A stretch of 64,000 bases of DNA, taken from NCBI GenBank assembly GCA_963850995.1, contig CAWKNQ010000026.1, positions 1 to 64,000 on the forward strand. The letters run 5' to 3'. Source of the stretch: Gaiellasilicea sp963850995 (GTDB lineage: Bacteria > Actinomycetota > Thermoleophilia > Gaiellales > Gaiellaceae). Below the pieces are notes generated by a model. That model did not search any database. It saw nothing but the letters and a program-made list of their open reading frames with translations, and had not been told where the DNA came from. Both the position numbers and the translations under genes were made by a program. This document shows, piece after piece, positions 8,185 through 16,338 of this stretch; positions within the stretch are counted from its first letter, which is position 1; every line of letters begins with the position of its first letter.

Positions 8185-9246
8185 TTACGGCCCCTTGCAG
8201 CCCACGAGCTGGGCCGCCGTGTACGTCGTAAACGGCTTGATGAACAGCTGCGAGCTGTAGGTCGGCGGACGCTTCGGCGAGTAGTACGACTTGATCGTCT
8301 TCGAGTCGTTCGCCATGTCCCAGACCTCGGGCGTCAGCTTCGTCCACTTCTTGACGGTGCCGCCGCCGAGAACCTTGATCGCGACCGAGGCACCGACGCC
8401 GCCGATCGTCGCCGGGTTCGTCACCGCAGCGCCCGCGAAGTTCGGGTTCAGGTTGATCAGCTGCTTGAGGAACTCGTTGTTGTCCGCACCGACCACCGGC
8501 ACGTACGGCTTGCCGGCCGTCTTGAACGCGTTCACGACCGTGTAGTCGATCCCGGACGTCCAGACGCCGTCGACCTGCACGCCGGAGTTGAGGATGTCGA
8601 GCATCTGCTTCCCACCCGGCGCGAACGACCAGTTGGTGAACGTCTGCTTGACGACCTTGATGCCCGGGTAGGCCTTCAAGGCCTGTTGGAAGCCGGTGTG
8701 CCGGTCGGTGTCGGCCGGGACGCCGGCGATGCCGCGCATCTCGACGACGTTGCCCTTGCCGCCGAGCTTCTTGAACAGCCAGAGCGCGCCGAGCCGCCCG
8801 TACGCGACCTGGTCGTTGGTCACGTTGTAGGCCTGCGGCGCCGTGATCCGCTGGTCGACCGAGACGATCTTCACCCCGCGGGCAGCAGCCTGAGCCACCA
8901 CCGCGTTGAGCGCATTCGCGCTCGACGGGTTGATGATGATCGCGTTCGCGCCGGCCGAGATCAGGTTCCGGATGTCGGCGATCTGCTCCGCCGGACCGCC
9001 GTTGCGGTTGGCGACGATCACCTTCGATACCTTGCCGCTGGAGAGTGCCTGCGCCTTGACCGCGCAGATCATCTCCTCACGCCAGCCGTTTCCGACGAGC
9101 GTGTTGCTGACGCCGAGCACCCACGAACCGGGGGCCGCAGGCTTCGCGCTCGCCGTGCCCGCGATCCCCATCACGAGCACCGCCAGGATGAACAGCCCTG
9201 CTACAAACGGGGCGCGGAAGCCCCCGCGAGTCTTGCCTAGGGTCAT
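8185..9246 (-). CDS. Sugar ABC transporter substrate-binding protein (RbsB type)
   Basis: 353 residues with a signal peptide (hydrophobic 15-30, cleavage near ASAKP). Periplasmic-binding-protein type 1 fold: VLGVSNTLVGNGWREEM at the first strand, the IRNLISAGANAIIINPSS motif, SVDQRI at the hinge and a sugar-site VVGADNNEFLKQL. A very strong Shine-Dalgarno (GAGGAGGAGGA) sits before the ATG, consistent with high expression. Second gene of the operon after the SIS protein. Ligand probably a pentose, hexose or polyol. Confidence 0.9.
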   Translation of the reverse strand: MTLGKTRGGFRAPFVAGLFILAVLVMGIAGTASAKPAAPGSWVLGVSNTLVGNGWREEMICAVKAQALSSGKVSKVIVANRNGGPAEQIADIRNLISAGANAIIINPSSANALNAVVAQAAARGVKIVSVDQRITAPQAYNVTNDQVAYGRLGALWLFKKLGGKGNVVEMRGIAGVPADTDRHTGFQQALKAYPGIKVVKQTFTNWSFAPGGKQMLDILNSGVQVDGVWTSGIDYTVVNAFKTAGKPYVPVVGADNNEFLKQLINLNPNFAGAAVTNPATIGGVGASVAIKVLGGGTVKKWTKLTPEVWDMANDSKTIKSYYSPKRPPTYSSQLFIKPFTTYTAAQLVGCKGP

Positions 9247-9308
9247 GCGATTCCTCCTCCTCCTCGAGTTCCCTCGCGGGACACTACATCCTGCGGAAAC
9301 CTTCGTCG

Positions 9309-10094
9309 CTATGGCTCAGAGCCGGGATTCTCGGTGGACGTGCGTAGCACCCGGCTGGCGCGGCGCGCGTGCTCGGCGTACGCCGCGTCGAAGAGCCTGC
9401 GCGACTCGTCGGCGCCGACGAGAGCGGCGCTCGTCAGCACCGGCGGGAGCGCGTCCCGCGCGAGCAGGAGCTCGGCCGTCCGCACCTTGATCGCGTTCAC
9501 GAGGGCAACCGCGGCGATCGTGGAGCCCGGCCCGACCGGCGTCTCGATGCCGTCGAGCTCGACGAGCGCGTCGCCGACCGGCGTGCAGAGGTCGAGCACG
9601 ACGTCCGCGTGATCGCGTAGGCGCGCGCCCTGCCCGGCGTCGGCCTGGGCGACGGACGTCACCGCGACGACCGTCAGCCCACGCGAGCGCGCGCCGAGCG
9701 CGATCTCGATCGGCACCGCTGTCCCGCCGCCGGCGCTGAAGACGATCATCACGTCGGGAGGCCGAAGCTCGAAGTTGGAGAGGATCGTCTCGGCAAGCCC
9801 TTCGACCCGCTCGATGAACATCGCCTGCCGTTGGCCGTTCGCTCCCACGACCTGGGTGTGGAACGTCATCGAGAGCTCGACGATCGGGTGGAAGCCCGGG
9901 TACGAGCCGTAGCGCGGGAACATCTCCTCGACCGGGATGCGCGAGTGGCCCGTGCCGAAGAGGTGGACGAGCCCGCCTGCCGCGATCGCTTCGGCGCAGA
10001 GCAGCGACACCTGCTCGATCGGCTCGCGCTGGCTCTCGAGGCGGTCGAGCAGGTCTTTGGCGGCGGCGAGGTACCGCGTAGGCTCGGTGCTCAC
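9309..10094 (-). CDS. SIS-domain sugar isomerase-like protein
   Basis: 261 residues from GTG at 10094. A single SIS (phosphosugar-binding) domain: LFGTGHSRIP for the first phosphate-binding loop, VMIVFSAGGGTAVPIE for the second and GPGSTIAAVALVNAIK near the C-terminus. This resembles the UPF0309 group of about 245 residues that accompany sugar ABC transporters. It is not fused to a helix-turn-helix. As first gene of the ABC operon it likely acts on the phosphorylated form of the imported sugar. Confidence 0.8.
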   Translation of the reverse strand: MSTEPTRYLAAAKDLLDRLESQREPIEQVSLLCAEAIAAGGLVHLFGTGHSRIPVEEMFPRYGSYPGFHPIVELSMTFHTQVVGANGQRQAMFIERVEGLAETILSNFELRPPDVMIVFSAGGGTAVPIEIALGARSRGLTVVAVTSVAQADAGQGARLRDHADVVLDLCTPVGDALVELDGIETPVGPGSTIAAVALVNAIKVRTAELLLARDALPPVLTSAALVGADESRRLFDAAYAEHARRASRVLRTSTENPGSEP

Positions 10095-10124
10095 GGCGTC
10101 GTCGAATGTGGAGGGAGTCGAACG

Positions 10125-11318
10125 GTGGTCGGCCACAAGGTGAGCATGCTCGGCACGGGTCTCATCGGTCTCTTCTACACGAGAACGCTGCACGGTCAGC
10201 GCAATCGCGACCGCGTCCACGTCGTCTACTCCCGCTCCGAGGAGCGGGCGCGCTCGTTCTGCGCCGACAACGGCGTCCCGGAGTCGACGACCGACCTGGA
10301 AGCGGCGATCGCGCATCCCGAGACGGACACGGTCGTGATCGGGCTGCCCAACCACCTGCACGAGGAGGCGGTCGAGCTCTGCGCGAAGCACGGCAAGGCG
10401 GTCCTCTGCACGAAGCCGCTCGCCCGGACGGCCGATGAAGCGAAGCGGATGCTCGACACGGTCGAGCGCGCGGGCATCTTCGCCGGCTATCTCGAGGATC
10501 TCGTCTACACGCCGAAGACGCTGAAGGCCGTCGCATCCGTGCAGGCGGGACAGGTAGGCGACGTGCTTTGGGCACGCTCGCGCGAGACGCATCCTGGCCC
10601 GCACAGCGCCTGGTTCTGGGACGCCGAGCTGGCGGGCGGCGGGCCGATCGTCGACCTCGGCTGCCACTGCATCGAGATCATCCGCTCGTACATGGGCAAG
10701 GAGAACCGGCCCGTCGAGGTGATGTGCTGGACCGACACGCTCGTCCACCCGATCGACGCCGAGGACAACGCGATCGCGCTGATCCGGTTCGAGAGCGGCG
10801 CGATCGGCCAGTTCGAGGTCAGCTGGACCTTCCGCGGCGGCATGGACCTGCGCGACGAGGTGGCCGGCACCGAGGGGACGATCTGGACGAACCACTTCCT
10901 CCGCACGGGGTTCGAGGTCTTCACCTCGGGCGCCGGAGAGGGGTATGTCGCGGAAAAGGCCGAGAGCGCGACCGGCTGGCTCTTTCCCGTCGGCGACGAG
11001 GTCGCCGAGCTCGGGTACGTCGACATGTTCACCGACATGTTCGACGCGCTCGACGAAGGCCGCGCGCCGCGCGAGACCTTCTACGACGGCTACGTCGTCA
11101 ACGCGATCGTCGACGCCTGCTACCGCTCGGCGGAGAGCCGTCAGTGGGAGCAGGTTCAGCTCGACGACTGGCGCGGCGGCGGCGTTCCCCGGATCGCACG
11201 CGGCCGGCGCGAGCACGACGGCAAGACGGTGATCAAGGAGGAGACGATGCCGGACGGCCGCCTGAAGCTGATCCTCAAGGACGAGGCGACCGGCGAGTTC
11301 GTCGACGTCGTCAGCTGA
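10125..11318 (+). CDS. Gfo/Idh/MocA family oxidoreductase
   Basis: 397 residues. GTG at 10125 is chosen for the Shine-Dalgarno GAGGGAG (10111-10117) seven bases before it; the GTG at 10140 and ATG at 10146 are less well placed. Rossmann motif GTGLIG near the N-terminus, the family motif CTKPLAR (EKP variant), then the C-terminal alpha/beta catalytic domain with GGGPIVDLGCHCIEI containing the active-site His. A tail of about 50 residues exceeds the usual family length. Divergent from the sugar ABC operon with only 30 bases between starts, so probably part of the same catabolic pathway. Confidence 0.85.
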   Translation: MVGHKVSMLGTGLIGLFYTRTLHGQRNRDRVHVVYSRSEERARSFCADNGVPESTTDLEAAIAHPETDTVVIGLPNHLHEEAVELCAKHGKAVLCTKPLARTADEAKRMLDTVERAGIFAGYLEDLVYTPKTLKAVASVQAGQVGDVLWARSRETHPGPHSAWFWDAELAGGGPIVDLGCHCIEIIRSYMGKENRPVEVMCWTDTLVHPIDAEDNAIALIRFESGAIGQFEVSWTFRGGMDLRDEVAGTEGTIWTNHFLRTGFEVFTSGAGEGYVAEKAESATGWLFPVGDEVAELGYVDMFTDMFDALDEGRAPRETFYDGYVVNAIVDACYRSAESRQWEQVQLDDWRGGGVPRIARGRREHDGKTVIKEETMPDGRLKLILKDEATGEFVDVVS

Positions 11319-11422
11319 AGCCCGCTCAGCAGTGTTCGTGCGAGCGACGCTTAGCTGAGCCAGGTGATCCCGTACTTCTGCGAGGCAGGCTCGTACGCTT
11401 CCGGCCCCGCTCCTCCTGCCGT

Positions 11423-11437
11423 CTCAGCCGCGCTGAG
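11423..11437 (-). terminator. Small hairpin after DsrE-like gene
   Basis: CTCAGC / GCTGAG with a three-base loop, eight bases beyond the TAG stop of the minus-strand gene. Too short and lacking a T-run to be a confident terminator. Confidence 0.3.
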
Positions 11438-11444
11438 CTCGCGG

Positions 11445-11807
11445 CTAGACACTCACCACGCGGTCGTACTCGGCGATCATCCGAGCGAGTTCCGGCGGTG
11501 TGAGCCAGCGCGCGCTCAGCCACTCCAGGTCTGCGTCGGTCGCCCCACGGGCGACGGCACAGCCCTTTCAGACGTAGACAGGGACCTGGTTGTCGAGGAG
11601 CTTCCGCAGGAGCTCTTTCGTCGGTGGGATGCCGACCCCCACGAGCCCCTCTGCCTTCTCGCGCGAGACGAGCTCCGTGCCGTCGCCCACAAGCACGACC
11701 GCGCAGTCCTGCCCTTGATCGACGGAGCCGTTAGCTGCGATGTGGAGCGGAATCGACGCCCTGGTCGGGTCGGCTGCCCCAGCGGTTGCGAGATAAAGGA
11801 TCTTCAC
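11445..11807 (-). CDS. DsrE-family protein with in-frame UGA: candidate selenoprotein
   Basis: From GTG at 11807 the frame gives 79 residues, a UGA at 11570-11568, then 40 more sense codons to TAG. Read with Sec at residue 80 the product is 120 residues, the normal size of a DsrE/peroxiredoxin-like (pfam02635) protein. It begins MKILYLATAGAADPTRAS and has VPVYV-U-KGCAVARG, where family members carry YVCxxCAxARG; the UGA therefore replaces the first Cys of a CxxC redox motif (U80-x2-C83). The frame after UGA stays open and family-like, which argues against random decay. A SECIS-like hairpin follows the UGA. No Shine-Dalgarno is obvious. Alternatives: a UGC-to-UGA sequence error or nonsense mutation. 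No sel genes lie in this window, so Sec insertion is inferred. Confidence 0.6.
11531..11562 (-). promoter_or_regulatory. Candidate bacterial SECIS element
   Basis: Numbering from the U of UGA as 1, bases 16-22 (GUCGCCC) pair with 26-32 (GGGCGAC) around a GUG loop. Bases 9-15 (CUGUGCC) pair imperfectly with 34-40, with one C-A mismatch and one bulged C. The loop G and U fall at positions 23 and 24, the same places as the SelB-contacting loop bases of the E. coli fdhF SECIS; the loop starts 19 bases after the UGA. Structure judged by eye, not folded computationally. Confidence 0.45.
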
Positions 11808-12155
11808 GGGGTGAGCCTATGACCCTGCGCGGAACTGTGCAAGACAGGCCATTGGCTAGATGCCGGCCCGTATCACTCAAGGAACACGCACGCAAACTGG
11901 AATGCGCCAGCGTCCGGGAATGCCCCTGACTGATCCAGCCTGAGCGTCTGTATCCAAACGTCCCTACAGAGTCCTACGGCTCGCCGGCACGATTTGGAGG
12001 CCAATACCGCGCATCGACTCGACCGATAATGCTCCGCCGCGGCACTGCCAGGCATTGCTCTAGCCCCTTCGGGTCAGACCTCCTGTGGGCCCAACGTCCT
12101 CTCGTCGACAAAACCCGCGCGTCGAGGTCGGTCGAAGCTGGCACCGTGCGGAGGC
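11808..12155. other. Intergenic region without recognisable gene
   Basis: About 350 bases of lower GC than the flanks between the DsrE-like gene start and the 3' end of the sugar isomerase-like gene. Frames are short, with no start signal or family motif; no tRNA fold was found. It may hold the promoter for the minus-strand DsrE-like gene, but no convincing -35/-10 pair could be picked. Confidence 0.4.
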
Positions 12156-13065
12156 TCAGACGAGCAGCGGCCGGAGCGTGTTCCGCGCGACGAGGAAGCC
12201 GCGCTTGACGAGCGCCTCGTCCCCCTCGAAGCGGCGGTCCTCGTGCTCGACCGAGATCCAGCGGTCGTACCCGACCGCGTAGAGCGCCGCGACGAACCGG
12301 CCCCAGTCGACCTCGCCGAGCCCAGGGCAGGCGCGGCACCTGCCAGCCCATCCCGGCCGAGAGCGTGCCGTGCCGGTAGAGGCCGTCCCGCCGCACCTCG
12401 AGATCCTTTGCGTGGACGTGGAAGATCCGGTCAGCGAAGTCGTAGACGGCTCGCTCGTAGTCGATCATCAGCCAGACGAGGTGCGACGGATCGAGGTTGA
12501 GCCCGAAGCTCTCGTCCGGGATCGTCTCGAACATCTGCTCCCAGATCGCGGGCGACCAGGCCAGGTTGTTGCCGCCCGGCCACTCGTCCTCGCTGAAGAT
12601 CATCGGGCAGTTCTCGATCGCGATCTTCACGCCCTGGTCGGCCGCGTGCCGCACGAGGTCGGGCCAGATCCGCGCGAAGCGCTCGAGGTTCTCGCGCAGC
12701 GGGCGATCCTTGTCGTTCCCGACGAAGGTGCCGACGACCTCGACGCCGAGTTGGGCAGCCGCGTCGACGACCTTGCGCAGGTGGGCGTTCACCTCGTCCC
12801 GGTGTGCGTCGTCGGGATGGAGGTTGTTCGGGTAGTAGGCGAGCGCCGAGATCTCGAGCCCGTTGCGCGCGAGCACGTCCTTCACCTCGCCGGGATCGAA
12901 CGAGTCGACGTCGATGTGCGTCACACCCGCGTAACGCCGCCGCTCGCCGGCGCCCCCGGGCCAGCAGGCGATCTCGAGCGCCTCGAAGCCCTCACCGGCC
13001 GCCCAGGCGGCAACCTCCTCCAGGGAGAGATCGGGGAACGCCGCCGTGAGCAGGCCGAGCTTCAC
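12156..13065 (-). CDS. Sugar phosphate isomerase/epimerase-like protein, one frameshift
   Basis: Xylose-isomerase-like TIM barrel of about 302 residues after correction. GTG at 13065 overlaps the stop of the oxidoreductase gene upstream (GTGA). Visible motifs: MKLGLLTAAFPDLSLEE, IAIENCPMIFSEDEWPGG, LNLDPSHLVW and FHVHAKDLE, which supply the metal-binding Glu, Asp and His residues. The frame breaks after GMGWQVPRLP near base 12324; removing one base restores GLGEVDWGRFVAALY and a normal C-terminus ending at the TGA at 12156-12158. Acts with the neighbouring Gfo/Idh/MocA enzyme in sugar or inositol-type catabolism. Confidence 0.75.
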
Positions 13066-14186
13066 CGCTCCACCTCGACCCAGCGCTCTTCGCGCGCCGA
13101 ACGCGCGACCGCCTCGCCGAGCAGGATCTCCTCGTGCCCGTCGGCGAAGGTCGGGAAGTTCGGTTCTGCAGGCATGTGCCCCTCCTCGACGGCGGCGTAG
13201 ACCGCCCTGTAGAGCTGCTTGAACGTGTCGGTGAAGCCTTCGGCGTGCCCGCCCGGATAGTCGCCGCGGAGCGGCCCGTCCATCAGAGCCGGGTCGCGGA
13301 AGAGGGTCTCGTTCGGACGGTCGCGGTGGCCGAGCCAGAGCTCCTCGTGCCGCTCCGAGCTCCACGCGAGCGCGCCCTCCGAGCCGTCGACCTCGAACGA
13401 GAGGTGGTTCTTCCGTCCCGCGCTGACCTGAGAGATCGTCACCTGCCCGCGGGTGCCGTCCTCGTAGCGCAGGAGCACGTGGGCGACGTCCTCGGTCGCC
13501 ATCGGCCGGTCGACCCGCTCCACCTCGCCTGCGTCGGCGTACGTCTCGACGGGGCCTGTCGGCACGTGCCGGACTGGATGCACCGTGTAGAGGTCGGCGA
13601 AGACAGCGGCGACGCGGCGGTTCGTGATCCAGCCGGTCAGGTCGAACCAATGGGTGCCGATGTCGGCGACCGCGCGAAGCGAGCCGCCGAGCTCGGGGTC
13701 GAGGCGCCAGTTCCAGTCTGTCTCTTCGAGCAGCCAGTCCTGGACGTACGTGCCGTGAGCGTTCCACACCTGTCCGAGCTTGCCGCGCGCGACCCGGTCC
13801 CGCGCCTCGTGCAGGAGCGGGTAGAAGCGGATGTTGTAGTTCGTACAGTGGACGAGCCCGCTCTCCTCCGCGAGCCGCAGCAGCTCGCCGGACTCCTCCG
13901 ACGTGAGCGCCAGCGGCTTCTCGCAGACGACGTGCTTCCCGGCCGCGAGCACCTCCTTCACCTGCGGGTAGTGGAGGTGGTTCGGCGTCGTCAGGTGGAC
14001 GACGCGGACACGCTCGTCCTCGAGCATCGCGTCGAAGCTCTCGTACGGCTCAGGGAGGCCCGGCTTCTGCCGGGCCCGGTCGGGCGACGAGCCGACGACG
14101 CCCGTCACCTCGACGCCGAGGCGGCGAAGTGCCTCGACGTGGACGACGCCGATGAACCCCGTGCCGACGACGGCCGCTCCGATCAC
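13062..14186 (-). CDS. Gfo/Idh/MocA family oxidoreductase
   Basis: 374 residues from GTG at 14186. N-terminal NAD(P)-binding motif GTGFIG, then CEKPLAL (the EKP signature), NYNIRFYPL and the catalytic-domain motif AVADIGTHWFDL. Length and motif order match inositol 2-dehydrogenase-like enzymes; substrate unknown. First gene of a two-gene unit with the isomerase-like gene. A TAGAGT hexamer ends exactly six bases before the GTG, predicting a leaderless mRNA. Confidence 0.85.
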   Translation of the reverse strand: MIGAAVVGTGFIGVVHVEALRRLGVEVTGVVGSSPDRARQKPGLPEPYESFDAMLEDERVRVVHLTTPNHLHYPQVKEVLAAGKHVVCEKPLALTSEESGELLRLAEESGLVHCTNYNIRFYPLLHEARDRVARGKLGQVWNAHGTYVQDWLLEETDWNWRLDPELGGSLRAVADIGTHWFDLTGWITNRRVAAVFADLYTVHPVRHVPTGPVETYADAGEVERVDRPMATEDVAHVLLRYEDGTRGQVTISQVSAGRKNHLSFEVDGSEGALAWSSERHEELWLGHRDRPNETLFRDPALMDGPLRGDYPGGHAEGFTDTFKQLYRAVYAAVEEGHMPAEPNFPTFADGHEEILLGEAVARSAREERWVEVER

Positions 14187-14198
14187 GCGCCGACTCTA
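14187..14198 (-). promoter_or_regulatory. -10 element of leaderless oxidoreductase gene
   Basis: TAGAGT read on the minus strand (14198 to 14193), then CGGCGC and the GTG at 14186. The divergent SDR start is only 36 bases away, so there is no room for an ordinary leader. Confidence 0.5.
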
Positions 14199-14222
14199 AC
14201 CCGGCTCAGGGAAGATGACCCG

Positions 14223-14909
14223 GTGGAGGGGCAGGTCGCAGTCGTCACGGGATCCGCCGGCGGAATCGGCGGCGCGGTCGCGCGAGCGTTCGAGGGCGCC
14301 GGTGCGACGGTCGTCGGGCTCGACCGCGAGGAGGCGGATCTGACCCGGCCCGACGAGGTCGAGGCGTTCTTCGCCGGCCTCGAGCGGCTCGACGTCCTCT
14401 TCAACGGCGCCGGGATCAGCGGCCGCTCGCTCGGCGACGGCCCCGTCGACGAGTGCACGGTCGAGGCGTGGGACGCCGTGCTGGCGAACAACCTGACGAG
14501 CGTCTTTCTCTGCTCGAAGCACGCACTCCCGCTGCTTCGTGCGGCAGGCGGCGGCGCGATCGTCAACCTCACGTCGGTCATGGGCATCGTCGGCGGTGAC
14601 GACGACTTCGCGACCCACGCCTACCAGGTGAGCAAGGCCGGGATCATCGCGCTCACGAGAGCGATGGCGTTCCAGTACGGGCGCGAGGGGATCCGGGTCA
14701 ACGCGATCGCCCCCGGGCTGATCGCGACGCCGATGAGCGCCCGCGCGCAGGCGGACCCGGGTATCCGCGCGCGGCTCCCGGAGATCCATCCGCTCACGGG
14801 CGACTTCGGCCGCCCCGAGGACGTCGCCGGAGCGGCGCTTTACCTCGCCTCGGCGACGTTCGTCACCGGCACGGTGCTCACGGTCGACGGCGGCTGGACA
14901 GTTCGCTGA
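14223..14909 (+). CDS. Short-chain dehydrogenase/reductase (SDR)
   Basis: 228 residues from GTG at 14223. Classical SDR: cofactor loop TGSAGGIGGAVA, NGAGIS for the fourth strand, catalytic Ser in NLTSVMG and the YxxxK pair in AYQVSKAG, then APGLIATPM. An acidic residue after the second strand (VVGLDREEAD) suggests NAD(H) preference. Divergent from the oxidoreductase/isomerase pair; likely a sugar or polyol dehydrogenase of the same pathway. Confidence 0.85.
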   Translation: MEGQVAVVTGSAGGIGGAVARAFEGAGATVVGLDREEADLTRPDEVEAFFAGLERLDVLFNGAGISGRSLGDGPVDECTVEAWDAVLANNLTSVFLCSKHALPLLRAAGGGAIVNLTSVMGIVGGDDDFATHAYQVSKAGIIALTRAMAFQYGREGIRVNAIAPGLIATPMSARAQADPGIRARLPEIHPLTGDFGRPEDVAGAALYLASATFVTGTVLTVDGGWTVR

Positions 14910-14991
14910 GGCACCTCGGGCGTCGCCCGCCGGCTCTCGGTCGAGTATCTTCGCGCCGCGTGTCGCCGTCAGTACGAGGGGAGGAGATCGA

Positions 14992-16338
14992 ATGACCGAG
15001 CATCAGCGCGTGAGCCGAAGGCGGTTCCTCGGCACCGCGGCAGCCGGGTCGCTCGCAATCGCCGGACTTGGTGCGCTCGCACCGAAGGCGCGGAATGGGT
15101 CGGCAGCGAACGGGGTCGGCGAACGGCTCGTGCCACCGCCCAGGCTGAGCATCCAGCACTTTTCGATCCGCGACTCGATCACGAGGCGGAGCATCGCGAA
15201 CAGCAACGCGAACGGTCTGACGCCGACGATGGGCTATCTCGGCGGCCCCACCTTCCCGGAGGACCCCACCGACCTCGGCCCGCTCGTGCCGCTGCCCGGC
15301 GGCTTCCAAGAGGTGTTCGAGTATCTGGCCGCCCTCGGCTTCAGGGGCTTCGAGTTCTTCCAGTTCACACAGAACATCAACGAGCTCGGGCGACAGCCGA
15401 CCCACGCCGAGATCCGCTCGTACCTGGACGCGGCCGGACTGGTCTCGACGGGCACGCACACCGGCAGCCTTGGCGTCATGTACGACCCGGTCGGCGGCGG
15501 CCTCTCGGCGACCGGCCTGCTCCAGGTGGAGATCGCCAAGACGCTGGGCCACAAGATGATCGGGACGGCCGGCGATCCCAGCCAGCGGGCGACGCTCGGG
15601 GACAACCCGGCGAACCCGGCGCAGATCGGGTGGGCCGAGGCTGCGCGACGCGCCAACATCGTCGGCGAGATCCTCTCGCACCAGTCGCTCGCCTGGTACT
15701 GGCACACCGAGCAGAACGGCTGGCAGTTCTTCAACGACCCGGCGCATCCGGAACTCTCCCGAACGCACCGGATCGACTGGTGGACCGCGAACACGGATCC
15801 GCACACGGTCCTGTTCGAGCCGGACATCTTCCACTCGTACTCCGGCCGGGCGCGCTTCCCGGATCCGGTCGACGGCTCGAAGTGGGACGCATTCGAGTTC
15901 TGGAAGGCGAACGCGCACCGGCTCGTCGGCTGGCACGTCAAGGACGGAACGCGGCTCGCGTCCCAGCCCCCGCCACCGACGAACCCGTTCACGCAGACGA
16001 TCGTGCGCCCGCCCACGTTCGCTCCCGGCGGGCTCGCCAACAACGATGCGCTCTACGCCGGCGAGGGCACGATCTCGCGCGGGTATCCGTTCGACCCGGA
16101 TCCGGGCGTGGTCGGATTCAAGAGGATCTTCGACGACGTCGGGGCCAAGGGCTCGAAGTGGTCGATCCTCGAAACCGACAGCGGGATCGGGCCGGCGACC
16201 GACCCGGGCCGGTCGCTCCGTCACGCGAAGCTCGGCAGTCAGTATCTGCTCGGGCTCCGTGCGGGTCCGAGCACGCGCGCCTCGCAGGGCGTCGAGGAGG
16301 AGACGGTGTTCGAGAGTGAGCTCGAGCTCACCGGTTAG
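14992..16338 (+). CDS. Tat-exported sugar isomerase/epimerase-like protein
   Basis: 448 residues after a strong Shine-Dalgarno (GGGGAGGAGA). The N-terminus carries a twin-arginine motif (SRRRFLG) and a hydrophobic AAAGSLAIAGLGAL core, so it is exported folded. The mature part resembles a xylose-isomerase-like TIM barrel: ALGFRGFEFFQF, an HTGSLGV turn and LVGWHVKDGTRLA near the end. Compared with the cytoplasmic homologue at 12156-13065 it is about 100 residues longer, with insertions in the second half. Probably an extracytoplasmic sugar-modifying enzyme; activity unproven. Confidence 0.7.
   Translation: MTEHQRVSRRRFLGTAAAGSLAIAGLGALAPKARNGSAANGVGERLVPPPRLSIQHFSIRDSITRRSIANSNANGLTPTMGYLGGPTFPEDPTDLGPLVPLPGGFQEVFEYLAALGFRGFEFFQFTQNINELGRQPTHAEIRSYLDAAGLVSTGTHTGSLGVMYDPVGGGLSATGLLQVEIAKTLGHKMIGTAGDPSQRATLGDNPANPAQIGWAEAARRANIVGEILSHQSLAWYWHTEQNGWQFFNDPAHPELSRTHRIDWWTANTDPHTVLFEPDIFHSYSGRARFPDPVDGSKWDAFEFWKANAHRLVGWHVKDGTRLASQPPPPTNPFTQTIVRPPTFAPGGLANNDALYAGEGTISRGYPFDPDPGVVGFKRIFDDVGAKGSKWSILETDSGIGPATDPGRSLRHAKLGSQYLLGLRAGPSTRASQGVEEETVFESELELTG

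Noticed and set aside
11568..11570. Treating the UGA as an ordinary stop and the DsrE-like gene as a 79-residue protein
   Set aside because: The product would lack the CxxC redox motif and the last third of the fold, while the frame beyond the UGA keeps family sequence; read-through explains the data better, pending confirmation.
11808..12155. Possible tRNA or small RNA in the lower-GC gap
   Set aside because: No cloverleaf, no T-loop consensus and no CCA-type end could be found by eye.
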